NCBI RefSeq assembly: GCF_007000325.2
Contig: NZ_CP117267.1
Span: forward strand, 3,560,501-3,624,500
Source: Rhizobium rhododendri
Lineage (GTDB): Bacteria > Pseudomonadota > Alphaproteobacteria > Rhizobiales > Rhizobiaceae
Reading direction: 5' to 3'
Length of the DNA: 64,000 nt
Positions within the stretch are counted from its first letter, which is position 1. Each line of letters begins with the position of its first letter. Shown here piece by piece: positions 18,397 through 28,145 of the stretch. A model generated the notes under the pieces. That model was given only the letters and a program-made list of their open reading frames with translations. It was not told the DNA's origin and made no database searches. The position numbers and the translations under genes are program-made.

Positions 18397-19113
18397 TCAG
18401 TGGTTGGCGGGCCAGAGCGCCGTCAGCATCTCGTCGAGAATGGCGCGGGCCGCAGCCTTCGGATCGGGCGCCTTGACGATTGGCCGGCCGACGACGAGAT
18501 GGCTGGAGCCGGCGCGTATCGCATCGGCGGGCGTCATCACCCGCTTCTGGTCGCCGGCGTCGCTGCCTATGGGGCGAATGCCAGGGGTTACCAGCGCCAT
18601 GTCCGGTCCGATGATGGCGCGAACTGCAGTGGATTCCTCGGCCGAGCAGACAATACCGCCCATGCCGGCATCACGGGCCTGTTCGGCGCGCCGCATCACC
18701 AGCGCATGCGGATTGGACGAATAGCCGGCCTCCAGCATGTCGTCGCCATCCATCGAGGTCAGGACGGTGACGCCGAGCAGGCAGAGGCCCGAGCCTTCCG
18801 CAGCCTTGACAGCAGCCCGCATTGCCTTCGGGTAGGCGTGCAGCGTCAACATCGACATGCCCATTTTGGCGATGTTCTCGACGCCGGATGCAACGGTGTT
18901 GTCGATGTCGAGCAGCTTCATGTCGAGAAAGATCTTCTTGCCGCTCTGTGCGAGCTCGCGCGCAAACTCAAGGCCGCCGGCAAACACCAGCTGGTAGCCG
19001 ATCTTGTAGAACAGGATGTCGTCGCCGAGCGTCGAGACCAGCGCCTCGGCCTCTTTCAGGTTCGGTACATCCAGGCCGACGATCAGCCGGTCGCGTGCTG
19101 TTTCTGTCGTCAT
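18397..19113 (-). CDS. pyrF: Orotidine 5'-phosphate decarboxylase
   Basis: Cytosolic enzyme of 238 residues making UMP from OMP in pyrimidine synthesis. The catalytic DxKxxD array is in [12 protein letters not shown] (Asp64, Lys66, Asp69, Asp71). VGLDVPN starts the barrel and [11 protein letters not shown] near the C-terminus binds phosphate. The start at 19113 is set by an ATGA overlap with the upstream phosphatase gene; an upstream ATG 12 bases earlier would lengthen it by four residues. Confidence 0.96.
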   Translation of the reverse strand: MTTETARDRLIVGLDVPNLKEAEALVSTLGDDILFYKIGYQLVFAGGLEFARELAQSGKKIFLDMKLLDIDNTVASGVENIAKMGMSMLTLHAYPKAMRAAVKAAEGSGLCLLGVTVLTSMDGDDMLEAGYSSNPHALVMRRAEQARDAGMGGIVCSAEESTAVRAIIGPDMALVTPGIRPIGSDAGDQKRVMTPADAIRAGSSHLVVGRPIVKAPDPKAAARAILDEMLTALWPANH

Positions 19114-19703
19114 CGTCCAACCCATCCCTGCCAGTCTTCCATTGGCGTCCAGTCGCATGCGACAGACCCGTTCGCAAGATCGAAGGCGAAAAGATTACCT
19201 CCACCTGCCGGCTGGTCGCCGTCACGGCCGATTGCCCGGCCCATCAGATGGCACTTCAGCAGGGTTCCCACCCCGCCATGGCCGACGAACGCAATCGGCG
19301 TGCTGGGATCGTGAGCGTCAAGCACCGCATCAACTGCCCCGACAATCCTTGCCTGCGCATCGGTAGCCCGTTCCCAGCCGCGAAAACTCTCATCCGGATG
19401 GGCGAAGAACCAGTCGGCCGCTTCCTCGAAAGCCATTGGTGGCAGGAACCCGGTGGCAGACCGGTCGTTTTCGTGCATGCCGCCAACGATCTCGACCGTA
19501 AGACCGGCCGCGGTTGCCAGCAGGTTTGCGGTTTCGATGGCCTTGGTTTCATCGCTGGACACAATGCGCCCGAGCGTTGCTGCCCACGGTTGGGCGGCCG
19601 CTTGCCCGGTGCGCGCACGACCGAGATCCGAAAGTCCCCATTGCGGCACCGGAACATCGGGGTCGATCTGCACCTGCGGATGCGTAATGTAGAGACCAAA
19701 CAT
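19110..19703 (-). CDS. Histidine phosphatase superfamily protein with non-canonical N-terminal motif
   Basis: Protein of 197 residues with a phosphoglycerate-mutase-like fold. The usual LVRHG is replaced by [12 protein letters not shown], which keeps the catalytic histidine (His8) but lacks the arginine and glycine. GLSDLGRAR (about 23-31), [11 protein letters not shown] and the second histidine in VGHGGVG are present. Such THPxV proteins form a recognisable alphaproteobacterial subgroup; the substrate is unknown. GGGAG precedes the ATG by 6 bases. It lies between pmtA (15 bases away) and pyrF (4-base overlap). Confidence 0.85.
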   Translation of the reverse strand: MFGLYITHPQVQIDPDVPVPQWGLSDLGRARTGQAAAQPWAATLGRIVSSDETKAIETANLLATAAGLTVEIVGGMHENDRSATGFLPPMAFEEAADWFFAHPDESFRGWERATDAQARIVGAVDAVLDAHDPSTPIAFVGHGGVGTLLKCHLMGRAIGRDGDQPAGGGNLFAFDLANGSVACDWTPMEDWQGWVGR

Positions 19704-19718
19704 CTGACGCTCCCGGGA

Positions 19719-20312
19719 TCAGCCGCGGCTGTAGATCCAGAGCTGCGCCGGCGGAATATTTCGGACGATGAAATCGAAATGCTTGATGTGGTAGCGGTCG
19801 GGCCGGGCTATGATCGGCGAGACGGCACCATAGGAGATTTGTACCACCGGTCGGCCCGGCGGCATTCGGTCGAGCAGGCTCTCCAGTAGCGCAACGCGCG
19901 CCTGCATCGGGAAATTCAGCAACGGGATACCGGAAACGACGCAATCGAACGTCTGTCCGTTGAGCACTCCGAGCGTCTTGTCGAGATCGAAAGCGTCGCC
20001 GTTGATGAAATGCACGCCGGCGTAGCGCTTGACCAGATGGTTGAAGAAGTCGGTCGAGTACTCGATCGCGATCAGCTTCTCGGGTTCAATGCCGCGCGCG
20101 AGAATTGCCTTGGTGATGGCACCGGTTCCAGGTCCTAGTTCTAGAACGGGCAGACCGGAGTGCGGATTGATGACGCTTGCCATCTTGCGGGCGGTGATCG
20201 TCGAGGTCGGGGCGATCGAGCCGACGGTTCGCGGCCCCTGCATCATTCCCTTGAAGAAACGGATTTCCTCGTCGAATTTCTTTCCCAGACGTTCCTTCAG
20301 GCGTAGCGCCAT
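19719..20312 (-). CDS. pmtA: Phosphatidylethanolamine N-methyltransferase PmtA (rhizobial type)
   Basis: SAM-dependent methyltransferase of 197 residues. It would methylate phosphatidylethanolamine three times to phosphatidylcholine, a major rhizobial membrane lipid. LELGPGTGAIT (57-67) is SAM motif I, and RFFKGMMQGPRTVGSIAPTS (18-37) and VSGIPLLNFP are characteristic of the Sinorhizobium-type enzyme. GGAG lies 7 bases before the ATG at 20312; the open frame continues upstream but without family resemblance. Confidence 0.9.
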   Translation of the reverse strand: MALRLKERLGKKFDEEIRFFKGMMQGPRTVGSIAPTSTITARKMASVINPHSGLPVLELGPGTGAITKAILARGIEPEKLIAIEYSTDFFNHLVKRYAGVHFINGDAFDLDKTLGVLNGQTFDCVVSGIPLLNFPMQARVALLESLLDRMPPGRPVVQISYGAVSPIIARPDRYHIKHFDFIVRNIPPAQLWIYSRG

Positions 20313-20436
20313 AGGTATTCTCCACGAGCATTTAAAAGCGGAGAGGGGCACTCTGCCCGCCTCGATCTCGTAGACCCGTCACGAAAAGGGGGGCGAAGCA
20401 TCGCTCGGCCCATCCTCGCGCCGGTGCCTGTCTTGC

Positions 20437-21555
20437 CTAGACCCGCATCGGCATCAGGACATAGATCGCATCGTCACCGGCCGTATCGCGAATAAGGGTA
20501 GGCGAGCCTGCATCCGCCAGCAGGAAGATGGCTTCGTCGCCGGAGAGCTGCGCGGTGATGTCGAGCAGGTATTTGGCATTGAAGCCGATTTCCATCGGTT
20601 CGGTTTCATAGCCGACGGCAACTTCTTCGGTGGCGCTGCCGGAATCCGGGTTGTTGACGGTGAGCAGCAGCTGCCCCTCCGTCAGCGCCAGCTTCACGGC
20701 GCGGCCGCGTTCGGAAGAGATCGTCGAGACGCGGTCTACAGCCTGTGCGAAGGTCTGGCAATCGACGCGCATTTCCTTGTCGTTGTTGGCCGGAATAACG
20801 CGCTGGTAATCGGGAAAGGTGCCGTCGATCAGCTTCGACGTCATCACGATGTTGCCGACCGACAGGCGGATCTTGGCATCGGACACTTCCAGCGTGACGA
20901 TCACGTCGGGATTGTCCATCAACTTCTGGAGTTCGCCCACCGTCTTTCGGGGAATGATGATGCCGGGCATACCCTCGGAGCCGGAAGGCGCATCGACATC
21001 GGCCCTCGCCAGGCGGTGACCGTCGGTCGCAACGGCGCGCAGCTTCAGCCCACCGCCGCTTTCGATGGTGTGGAAGAAGATGCCGTTGAGGTAATAGCGG
21101 GTTTCTTCGGTGGAGATGGCAAATTGCGTCCGGTCGATCAGCATCTTGAGTTCTGCCGCCTTCAGCGGAAACTTGTGGCTGAACGTGCCGGCGGTCAGGT
21201 CCGGAAAGTCCGATTGCGGCAGGCATTGCAGGGTGAACTTCGAGCGGCCGGAAGCGACCGTCATGGACCCGCCATCGGCATTGGTCGACAACGAAACTTC
21301 GGAGCCGTCGGAAAGCTTGCGGACGATGTCGTAGAGAAGGTGCGCCGGAACGGTCGTCGCGCCGGGCTGCTCGACATTGGCTGGCGTCGCCTCGGTGATT
21401 TCGAGATCGAGGTCGGTCGCCTTCATGTCCAGCGTCGAGCCTTCTGCCTTCAAAAGCACGTTCGACAGGATCGGAATAGTGTTGCGGCGCTCCACCACGC
21501 GATGGACGTGGTTCAGCGATTTCAAAAGGTGGGACCGCTCAATAGTAATACGCAT
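20437..21555 (-). CDS. dnaN: DNA polymerase III subunit beta (sliding clamp)
   Basis: Protein of 372 residues, the standard length, with three repeated clamp domains. It starts MRITIERSHLLKSLNHV and ends YVLMPMRV, which is the usual C-terminus. The clamp tethers the replicative polymerase and many partners to DNA. As usual in Rhizobiales it is not beside dnaA. The open frame extends 37 codons upstream, but ATG at 21555 matches the conserved family N-terminus. Confidence 0.98.
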   Translation of the reverse strand: MRITIERSHLLKSLNHVHRVVERRNTIPILSNVLLKAEGSTLDMKATDLDLEITEATPANVEQPGATTVPAHLLYDIVRKLSDGSEVSLSTNADGGSMTVASGRSKFTLQCLPQSDFPDLTAGTFSHKFPLKAAELKMLIDRTQFAISTEETRYYLNGIFFHTIESGGGLKLRAVATDGHRLARADVDAPSGSEGMPGIIIPRKTVGELQKLMDNPDVIVTLEVSDAKIRLSVGNIVMTSKLIDGTFPDYQRVIPANNDKEMRVDCQTFAQAVDRVSTISSERGRAVKLALTEGQLLLTVNNPDSGSATEEVAVGYETEPMEIGFNAKYLLDITAQLSGDEAIFLLADAGSPTLIRDTAGDDAIYVLMPMRV

Positions 21556-21805
21556 GGATGCTACCGCTTTCGACCGTGACTGTCCGGGCGTCGAGACGAT
21601 GCCCAAAAAATTCTCGCCCGGGTCCGGCCCGGAGGAGTGGACCGGCAAAGTGGCAGAAATCCGCATGTGAAAGCAAGAGGTATAGCGCCGACGCCGGGTT
21701 CATTTCCCCCATTTCGTCTTCAAAGCACACAGGATTCCACGCTCCCTTGCCGAAGCCGTGCGCCTCGCCCATAAAGACCCAACTTCAGGAAGGGCATATC
21801 AGGGC

Positions 21806-22726
21806 ATGGACGACGAGATTTCGAGCGAAGTCGCCAAGGGGCGTAGTTTCAGGTTGCACAACGTGACCGTGCCGGCCCGCCCGCTCGAGCCAATGCTTTA
21901 TCTCGTCGCCACGCCGATCGGCAATCTCGGCGATATCACGCTGCGGGCGCTGGAAACGCTGGCCGGAGCCGACGTGCTCGCCTGCGAGGATACCCGCGTC
22001 ACCCGGGTGCTGCTCGATCGCTACGGTATCCACAATCGCCCCTACGCGTACCATGAATACAATGCCGATGAGGCGGGTCCGAAATTGCTGGCAGCACTGG
22101 CCGGCGGTCGGTCCGTGGCGCTGGTGTCGGATGCCGGTACGCCGCTGGTCTCCGATCCCGGCTACCGGCTGGCGCTGCAGGCGATCGATGCCGGCTACCG
22201 CGTCGTGCCTATTCCGGGCGCCTCGGCCCCCCTCGCGGCCCTGGTTGGCTCCGGTCTTCCGAACGACGCCTTCTTCTTTGCGGGCTTCCTGCCGGTCAAG
22301 GACAAGGCCCGCCGTGACCGGTTGGCAGCACTCTCCTCGGTTCCGGCTACTCTGCTGTTCTTCGAATCTCCCCATCGCATCGCCGCAACCCTGACTGCTG
22401 CCGCCGATGTGCTAGGTGTCGACCGCAAAGCCTCTGTCTGCCGCGAACTGACAAAGACCTTCGAGGAATTTCGTCGCGGCACGCTCTCCGAACTGGCAGC
22501 GCATTATCATTCCGTTGATAACGTCAAGGGCGAGATCGTCCTGGTGATCGGGCCGCCGCCGGAGATCGCCACGCCGGAGGCCGATGTCGAGGCAATCCTT
22601 CTCGATCTCTCCCGTGAGATGCCGACCGCCAAGGCGGCCGCCGAAGCGGCCCGGATCACCGGCCTTCCGCGCCGGGATCTCTACCAGAGGCTGCTCGCCA
22701 TGAAGGCGAGGGTCGATGGACGATAG
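21806..22726 (+). CDS. rsmI: 16S rRNA (cytidine(1402)-2'-O)-methyltransferase RsmI
   Basis: Protein of 306 residues of the tetrapyrrole-methylase fold that 2'-O-methylates C1402 in the ribosomal decoding centre. YLVATPIGNLGDITLRALE (about 32-50), SDAGTPLVSDPGYRL and PFxSPHRI-like FFESPHRIAATL are diagnostic. ATG at 21806 has an AGGG stretch directly upstream. The gene overlaps yraN by 11 bases, a pairing common in alphaproteobacteria. It is divergent from dnaN. Confidence 0.96.
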   Translation: MDDEISSEVAKGRSFRLHNVTVPARPLEPMLYLVATPIGNLGDITLRALETLAGADVLACEDTRVTRVLLDRYGIHNRPYAYHEYNADEAGPKLLAALAGGRSVALVSDAGTPLVSDPGYRLALQAIDAGYRVVPIPGASAPLAALVGSGLPNDAFFFAGFLPVKDKARRDRLAALSSVPATLLFFESPHRIAATLTAAADVLGVDRKASVCRELTKTFEEFRRGTLSELAAHYHSVDNVKGEIVLVIGPPPEIATPEADVEAILLDLSREMPTAKAAAEAARITGLPRRDLYQRLLAMKARVDGR

Positions 22727-23084
22727 CGGCGAGCGCCGGAAACGGCGCAAGGCCTGGCGCCGGGGGCATCTCTCGGAATACCTCGCCGCGCTCTATCTCG
22801 CCTGCAAAGGCTACAGCATCGTCGCCATCCGCCACAAGACAGTCCTTGGCGAAATCGATATCGTTGCCCGTAAGGGCGATCTTGCTGTGTTCGTGGAGGT
22901 CAAGGCAAGGCACGGCGAACAGGCGGCGATCGACGCCGTCTCATTTTCCTCTCAGCGCCGCATCCGTGCCGCCAGCGACCTGTGGCTTGCCCAGCAGCCG
23001 GATTTCGGGCGCCTGTCGCAGCGCTACGATATTGTTGCGATCCTGCCCGGCCGCTGGCCGAGGCATTTCCGCGACGCTTTCTGA
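22716..23084 (+). CDS. yraN: UPF0102 (YraN) family endonuclease-like protein
   Basis: Protein of 122 residues with a restriction-endonuclease-like fold. GHLSEYLAALYL, GEIDIVARKGDLAVFVEVKAR carries the E-D-ExK catalytic pattern (around 45-64). Members resemble Holliday-junction nucleases, but their cellular role is not settled. It overlaps the end of rsmI by 11 bases. Confidence 0.93.
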   Translation: MDDSGERRKRRKAWRRGHLSEYLAALYLACKGYSIVAIRHKTVLGEIDIVARKGDLAVFVEVKARHGEQAAIDAVSFSSQRRIRAASDLWLAQQPDFGRLSQRYDIVAILPGRWPRHFRDAF

Positions 23085-23162
23085 ACCCGGCCCATCATGC
23101 AACTGTCATATATTGCCTCTAAGGCGCGGCGACCCCCACCATGCGCCGAGGACAGCCCGATC

Positions 23163-24152
23163 ATGATCCGCACTACCGTTTCCGCCTTCGAGGTACCGTC
23201 CGAAGAGCAGCGTCAGCACTTTCTGACACTGCAGAAGACGCCGGCAGTTTGCGAGGCGACGATCGCATCGCTGCCCTGCATGAACGCTGCGCGCACCGGC
23301 GGAAAGAGCCCGGCTGCGCCATTGGCTTTTCCGTTTACGGTCGCGGCATGGAACATGGAGCGCTGCCTCTTCCCGCAGGCCTCCGCCGAGAAACTGAAGG
23401 CGCTGGGGGCACCGCTGGTCCTGTTATCGGAGATGGACGATGGCATGGCTCGCACCGCGCAGGCCGATCCGACTGCGCTGATTGCGACCGAACTCGGCAT
23501 GGCCTATGCCTACGGTCTCGAATTTCTGGAACTCAGTCTCGGTTCCGAGATCGAGCGCTCCTATTGCACCGACAGCACCAACGCGAGAGGCTTTCACGGC
23601 AACGCAATCCTGGGTGCCACGCCGCTTCGGGATGTTTTCGTCTTTCGGCTGCCCGGGGAATCGCTCTGGTTTTCCAATGCCAGGGAGCAGCCGCGTATCG
23701 GCGAGCGCTGCGCAGTCGGTGCGACGATCGATACGGAGGCCGGGGCCTTCGTCGCCGTTTCGGTTCACCTCGAGAGCGTCGGAGATGGTCCCTACCGCGA
23801 ACGCCAGGTGGCGGCGCTGATCGATGCCGTCGAGGCCTATGCGCCTGGCCTGCCGATCCTCATCGGCGGCGACCTGAACACCGGCAACCACACTGGCGGC
23901 AACTTCGAGACCGACACGCTGTTTGCCATGGCGGCGGCCCGGGGCTTCGAGCGCCATGGCGGCCCGCTCGACCAGGCCAGCACCCGGCCAAGCCTGATCA
24001 CCCGTTTTCCCGACCGGGCCATGAAACTCGACTGGTTCCTCAGCCGCGGTCTTGCGATATCCGGCAGCCGGCTGGTGACGTCGCTCGATGCTGACGGCAA
24101 GCCGCTTTCCGACCACGACATCATCGCCTGTGACATATCAGGTTTTCTCTGA
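23163..24152 (+). CDS. Endonuclease/exonuclease/phosphatase-fold protein
   Basis: Protein of 329 residues with the EEP hydrolase layout. WNMERC is the asparagine-containing first motif, SEMDDG the metal-binding glutamate motif, GGDLNTGNH the aspartate/asparagine motif, and LSDHDIIACD the C-terminal SDHxP-like histidine motif. Substrate could be nucleic acid, phospholipid or inositol phosphate. ATG at 23163 is preferred over one 66 bases upstream because AGGA precedes it and the upstream residues look non-coding. It follows yraN by 78 bases. Confidence 0.85.
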   Translation: MIRTTVSAFEVPSEEQRQHFLTLQKTPAVCEATIASLPCMNAARTGGKSPAAPLAFPFTVAAWNMERCLFPQASAEKLKALGAPLVLLSEMDDGMARTAQADPTALIATELGMAYAYGLEFLELSLGSEIERSYCTDSTNARGFHGNAILGATPLRDVFVFRLPGESLWFSNAREQPRIGERCAVGATIDTEAGAFVAVSVHLESVGDGPYRERQVAALIDAVEAYAPGLPILIGGDLNTGNHTGGNFETDTLFAMAAARGFERHGGPLDQASTRPSLITRFPDRAMKLDWFLSRGLAISGSRLVTSLDADGKPLSDHDIIACDISGFL

Positions 24153-24270
24153 GCTGCCGATGAGGCGGACGCTGAGACTGATGCGTAGTCCGACGGCTGC
24201 CTGATTAGCCGTTGCCTTCGAAAGCCCGCCGACCTACATCTGTCGAGAAATCGAGCAAGGAATAGCGATA

Positions 24271-25215
24271 GTGACGATCAGGAATGTGGCGGTCCAGATG
24301 GACCATGTGTCGGGCATCAATATTGCAGGCGACAGCACCTTCGCCATGAGCCTCGAGGCGCAGGCGCGCGGCTACAAGCTGTTCCACTACACGCCGGAGC
24401 GCATGAGCATGCGCGACGGCAAGGTCTATGCCACAGCCGAACCGATGGTGCTGCGCGACATCAAGGGGGACCATTTCGACCTCGGCGCGCCCGAGCGCAT
24501 CGATCTCTCGACGATGGACGTGGTGTTGCTGCGCCAGGATCCACCCTTCGACATGGGTTATATCACCTCCACCCACATGCTGGAGCGCATCCATCCGAAG
24601 ACCTTGGTGGTCAACGATCCCGCATGGGTCCGCAATTCGCCGGAAAAGATCTTCGTCACCGAATTCGAAGATCTGATGCCGAAGACGCTGATCACCCGCG
24701 ATGCCGATGAAATCCGGCGCTTCCGCGAAGAAATGGGCGACATTATCTTGAAGCCGCTCTACGGAAACGGCGGCGCCGGCGTCTTCCACTCGACGCGCGA
24801 TGACCGCAACCTGTCTTCGCTGCTGGAGATGTTCGGCCAGCTGTTCCGCGAGCCCTTCATCGCCCAGCAATATCTGCCTGATGTCCGCAAGGGCGACAAG
24901 CGCATCATCCTCGTCGACGGTGAGCCGGTGGGCGCCATCAACCGTGTGCCGGCCGAGCACGACAGCCGCTCCAACATGCATGCCGGCGGCCGCGCCGAGG
25001 CGACCGATCTGACGAAGCGCGAAGAAGAGATTTGCGCCCGCATCGGTCCGGCCCTCAAGGCGCGGGGCTTCCTGCTCGTCGGCATCGACGTCATCGGCGA
25101 CTACATGACGGAGATCAACGTCACCTCGCCGACCGGCATTCGTGAGGTCAAGCGTTTCGGCGGTGCCGATATCGCCAGCCTGCTTTGGGACGCCATCGAG
25201 CGCAAGCGCGCTTAA
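24271..25215 (+). CDS. gshB: Glutathione synthase
   Basis: ATP-grasp enzyme of 314 residues joining gamma-glutamylcysteine and glycine. [20 protein letters not shown] is the family N-terminus; [36 protein letters not shown] (glycine-rich loop) and [12 protein letters not shown] (near the C-terminus) are diagnostic. The start is GTG at 24271 with AAGGA 10 bases upstream. Single gene, followed by a hairpin at 25266-25290. Confidence 0.97.
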   Translation: MTIRNVAVQMDHVSGINIAGDSTFAMSLEAQARGYKLFHYTPERMSMRDGKVYATAEPMVLRDIKGDHFDLGAPERIDLSTMDVVLLRQDPPFDMGYITSTHMLERIHPKTLVVNDPAWVRNSPEKIFVTEFEDLMPKTLITRDADEIRRFREEMGDIILKPLYGNGGAGVFHSTRDDRNLSSLLEMFGQLFREPFIAQQYLPDVRKGDKRIILVDGEPVGAINRVPAEHDSRSNMHAGGRAEATDLTKREEEICARIGPALKARGFLLVGIDVIGDYMTEINVTSPTGIREVKRFGGADIASLLWDAIERKRA

Positions 25216-25265
25216 CACAGACCCCGACTTTCAATCGCCAGCGGTAATATGTTCCGCCCCCGCAA

Positions 25266-25290
25266 CCCGCTGCAACCTGGCTGCAGCGGG
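25266..25290 (+). terminator. Hairpin downstream of gshB, possible terminator
   Basis: CCCGCTGCA and TGCAGCGGG form a 9-bp perfect stem with a 7-base loop, 50 bases after the gshB stop. The T content that follows is modest, so termination strength is uncertain. Confidence 0.55.
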
Positions 25291-25408
25291 AGGCTGTGCT
25301 TGTTCATTAATTGTTCTTGTTTCATTCCATCTTCTATGCCAGATTGCATTTAGCCTGCTGCAATCGCTGCGGGTCTTTACGAAAAGACTGCGGCATAGGG
25401 GATTGCGC

Positions 25409-26941
25409 ATGATAGCGCGGGTCAGCACGGTTGCATTTCAGGGCATAGAAGGGGTTCCGGTCGAGGTCCAGGTGATGATCGCGCCGGGCAAGATCGGCAT
25501 CAACATTGTCGGGCTGCCGGACAAGGCGGTTGCAGAGAGCCGCGAGCGCGTTCAGGCGGCCTTGCATGCCTCGGGCTTGGCGCTGCCGCCGAAAAAGGTG
25601 ACGGTCAACCTTGCTCCGGCGGATTTGCCAAAAGAGGGATCGCATTTCGATCTGGCCATCGCGCTTGGCCTGATGGCGGCACTGGGAGCCATTCCCGGCG
25701 ATGCGCTGGCGGACTTCATGGTGATCGGCGAGCTCAATCTCGACGGCACGATTGCGGCGGTGTCCGGGGCATTGCCGGCGGCTATCAGCGCCAATGCCAT
25801 GGGCAAGGGGCTGATCTGCCCTGCCGACAGCGGCCCGGAGGCGGCTTGGGCGGGTGCCGACATCGAACTGCTGGCGCCCCGCAGTCTCATTGCCCTCGCC
25901 AATCATTTTCGCGGTACGCAGATCCTGTCGCGCCCCGAACCTGCCATCCGCGCCGCCCCGGCCAATCTCGGCGACCTTGCCGAGATCAAGGGTCAGGAGA
26001 GCGCCAAGCGTGCTCTCGAGGTGGTGGCTGCCGGCGGCCATAACTTGTTGATGGTCGGCCCTCCAGGGTCGGGAAAATCGATGCTGGCTGCCCGTTTGCC
26101 ATCGATCCTGCCGCCGCTGTCGGCTGCCGAATTGCTGGAAGTCTCGATGATCCATTCCATTGCCGGGCAACTGTCGGGTGGCAAGCTCTCCGACCGCCGG
26201 CCATTCCGGACCCCGCATCATTCGGCCACCATGGCGGCGATGGTCGGTGGCGGGATACGTGCCCGGCCCGGGGAGGCCTCGCTCGCCCACCATGGCATCC
26301 TCTTCCTTGACGAGTTTCCGGAGTTTTCGCCGCAGGCACTCGATGCGCTGCGTCAGCCGCTGGAAACCGGGGAATGCATCATAGCCCGCGCCAATCACCG
26401 CGTCTGCTATCCGGCTGTGATCCAGCTGATTGCCGCGATGAACCCTTGCCGCTGCGGCATGGCTGGCGAACCCGGCCACAGCTGCGCCCGAGGGCCGCGC
26501 TGCATGACGGACTATCAGAACCGAATTTCCGGACCGCTGATGGATCGCATCGACATCCGCATCGATGTGCCGGCCGTCTCCGCCGCCGACCTTATCCGGC
26601 CGATGCCGGCCGAGAAGAGCGCCGATATCGCCAGACGTGTCGCAAGGGCGCGGGAATGGCAGCAGGAGCGGTTCTCGCAAGCCGGCATGCGCGGCGTGTC
26701 GACCAATGCGCGCTGCTCGACATCGATGATCGAGGTTCTGGCCGAACCCGATGCCGGTGGCCTTCAATTGCTGCGCGATGCCGCCGAGAAGCTGAAGTTC
26801 TCCGCCCGAGGCTACCATCGCGTCCTGAAAGTGGCGCGCACGCTCGCCGATCTCGACGGCAAGCAGACTGTCGGCCGGATCCATCTGGCCGAAGCGATTT
26901 CCTACCGCATAGCCGGCACGCGCCTGCCAGCCGTCGCCTGA
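25409..26941 (+). CDS. comM: YifB/ComM family Mg-chelatase-like AAA ATPase
   Basis: Protein of 510 residues. The N-terminal Lon-protease-like domain (VQVMIAPGKIGINIVGLPDKAV) is followed by an AAA+ module with Walker A GPPGSGKS at 217-224, Walker B LFLDEFPEF and the zinc-like CRCGMAG...C stretch. ComM is a hexameric helicase that extends branch migration during natural transformation in other bacteria. ATG at 25409 has AGGGG upstream and starts the family's MIARVSTVAF. It is the only gene between gshB and the terminator at 26955. Confidence 0.95.
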   Translation: MIARVSTVAFQGIEGVPVEVQVMIAPGKIGINIVGLPDKAVAESRERVQAALHASGLALPPKKVTVNLAPADLPKEGSHFDLAIALGLMAALGAIPGDALADFMVIGELNLDGTIAAVSGALPAAISANAMGKGLICPADSGPEAAWAGADIELLAPRSLIALANHFRGTQILSRPEPAIRAAPANLGDLAEIKGQESAKRALEVVAAGGHNLLMVGPPGSGKSMLAARLPSILPPLSAAELLEVSMIHSIAGQLSGGKLSDRRPFRTPHHSATMAAMVGGGIRARPGEASLAHHGILFLDEFPEFSPQALDALRQPLETGECIIARANHRVCYPAVIQLIAAMNPCRCGMAGEPGHSCARGPRCMTDYQNRISGPLMDRIDIRIDVPAVSAADLIRPMPAEKSADIARRVARAREWQQERFSQAGMRGVSTNARCSTSMIEVLAEPDAGGLQLLRDAAEKLKFSARGYHRVLKVARTLADLDGKQTVGRIHLAEAISYRIAGTRLPAVA

Positions 26942-26954
26942 GCCGCAGATACTG

Positions 26955-26976
26955 AGAAGGGCGCCTCCGCCCTTCT
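26955..26976 (+). terminator. Rho-independent terminator after comM
   Basis: AGAAGGGCG, CCTC loop, CGCCCTTCT, then GTTCTTT. It lies 14 bases after the comM stop, between two convergent genes, and could also serve leftward cysK transcripts. Confidence 0.75.
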
Positions 26977-26998
26977 GTTCTTTGAAAAGTGAAGAAAG

Positions 26999-27967
26999 TT
27001 AGCCGCCGAGGCCTTCGAACAGCGCTGTCGACAGGTAGCGCTCGGCAAAGGACGGGATGATCACGACGATCGTCTTGCCGGCATTCTCTTCGCGTTTACC
27101 GATCTCGATGGCTGCAAACAGCGCCGCGCCGGAGGAGATGCCGACCGGCACGCCTTCGAGCCGGGCGACGTGGCGGGCGGTTTCGAGGGCTTCGGCGCTG
27201 GCGACGGTGATGATCTCGTCATAGATTTCGGTGTCGAGAATGGCTGGCGCGAAGCCGGCGCCGATCCCTTGGATCTTGTGCGGGCCGGGAGCGCCGCCGG
27301 ACAGCACCGGCGATTCGGCCGGCTCGACGGCGATAACCTTGAGGCTCGATTTCTTGGACTTCAGCACCTGGCCGACGCCGGTGATCGTACCGCCGGTGCC
27401 GATGCCCGCGACCAGGATATCGACGCCGCCCTCGGTGTCGTTCCAGATCTCCTCGGCGGTCGTCTTGCGATGGATCTCGGGGTTTGCCGGGTTTTCGAAC
27501 TGCTGCGGAATGACCGCGTTCTCGATGCTTTCTGCCAGTTCCGTCGCCTTGGCGATGGCGCCCTTCATGCCTTTGGCGCCTTCGGTCAGTACCAGTTCGG
27601 CGCCCAGCAGCGCCAGCATCTTGCGGCGTTCCACCGACATCGTCTCCGGCATGGTGAGGATGAGCTTGTAGCCCTTGGCGGCGGCGGCAAAGGCCAGCGC
27701 GATGCCGGTGTTGCCGGAGGTCGGCTCGATCAGCGTTGTCTTGCCCGGCGTTATCTTCCCCTGGGCTTCCAGGCTCTCGATCATCGCCACGCCGATACGG
27801 TCCTTGACCGAGGCAATCGGGTTGAAGAACTCCAGCTTGGCGAGCAGGTGGGCCTTGACGCCGTTCTCCCTGGCCAGCTTGTCGAGGCGAACGATGGGCG
27901 TGTCGCCAATGGTGTCGGTGATCGACGCATAGATGCGACCGCGGCCTGGCTTACGGGTGTCGGACAT
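26999..27967 (-). CDS. cysK: Cysteine synthase A (O-acetylserine sulfhydrylase)
   Basis: PLP enzyme of 322 residues making cysteine from O-acetylserine and sulfide. Lys55 in NPIASVKDR is the Schiff-base lysine; PTSGNTG (82-88) binds substrate; [10 protein letters not shown] binds the cofactor phosphate; GISSGAA contacts the pyridine. GGGAG lies 6 bases before the ATG. The gene is single, convergent with comM and divergent from a histidine phosphatase gene. Confidence 0.96.
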   Translation of the reverse strand: MSDTRKPGRGRIYASITDTIGDTPIVRLDKLARENGVKAHLLAKLEFFNPIASVKDRIGVAMIESLEAQGKITPGKTTLIEPTSGNTGIALAFAAAAKGYKLILTMPETMSVERRKMLALLGAELVLTEGAKGMKGAIAKATELAESIENAVIPQQFENPANPEIHRKTTAEEIWNDTEGGVDILVAGIGTGGTITGVGQVLKSKKSSLKVIAVEPAESPVLSGGAPGPHKIQGIGAGFAPAILDTEIYDEIITVASAEALETARHVARLEGVPVGISSGAALFAAIEIGKREENAGKTIVVIIPSFAERYLSTALFEGLGG

Positions 27968-28145
27968 GGAACTCTCCCTTGGTATTTATTGGCGGGAGAA
28001 TAGGATCAAACATGGCACTAGGCCAGAGTGCGTTTGTCCAACCAAGGCCACGAAGTTGGCATAAAAATCTCCGCCAAAGGCTTTTGGTAAAACGCAGCAC
28101 AGTACCATCGGCAGGATGCCTGTCGCTGCAGCACGAAAAACACTC

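Noticed and set aside
25334..26884. 516-codon open frame opposite comM
   Set aside because: Antisense to a complete ComM gene with all AAA+ motifs; no recognisable protein in it.
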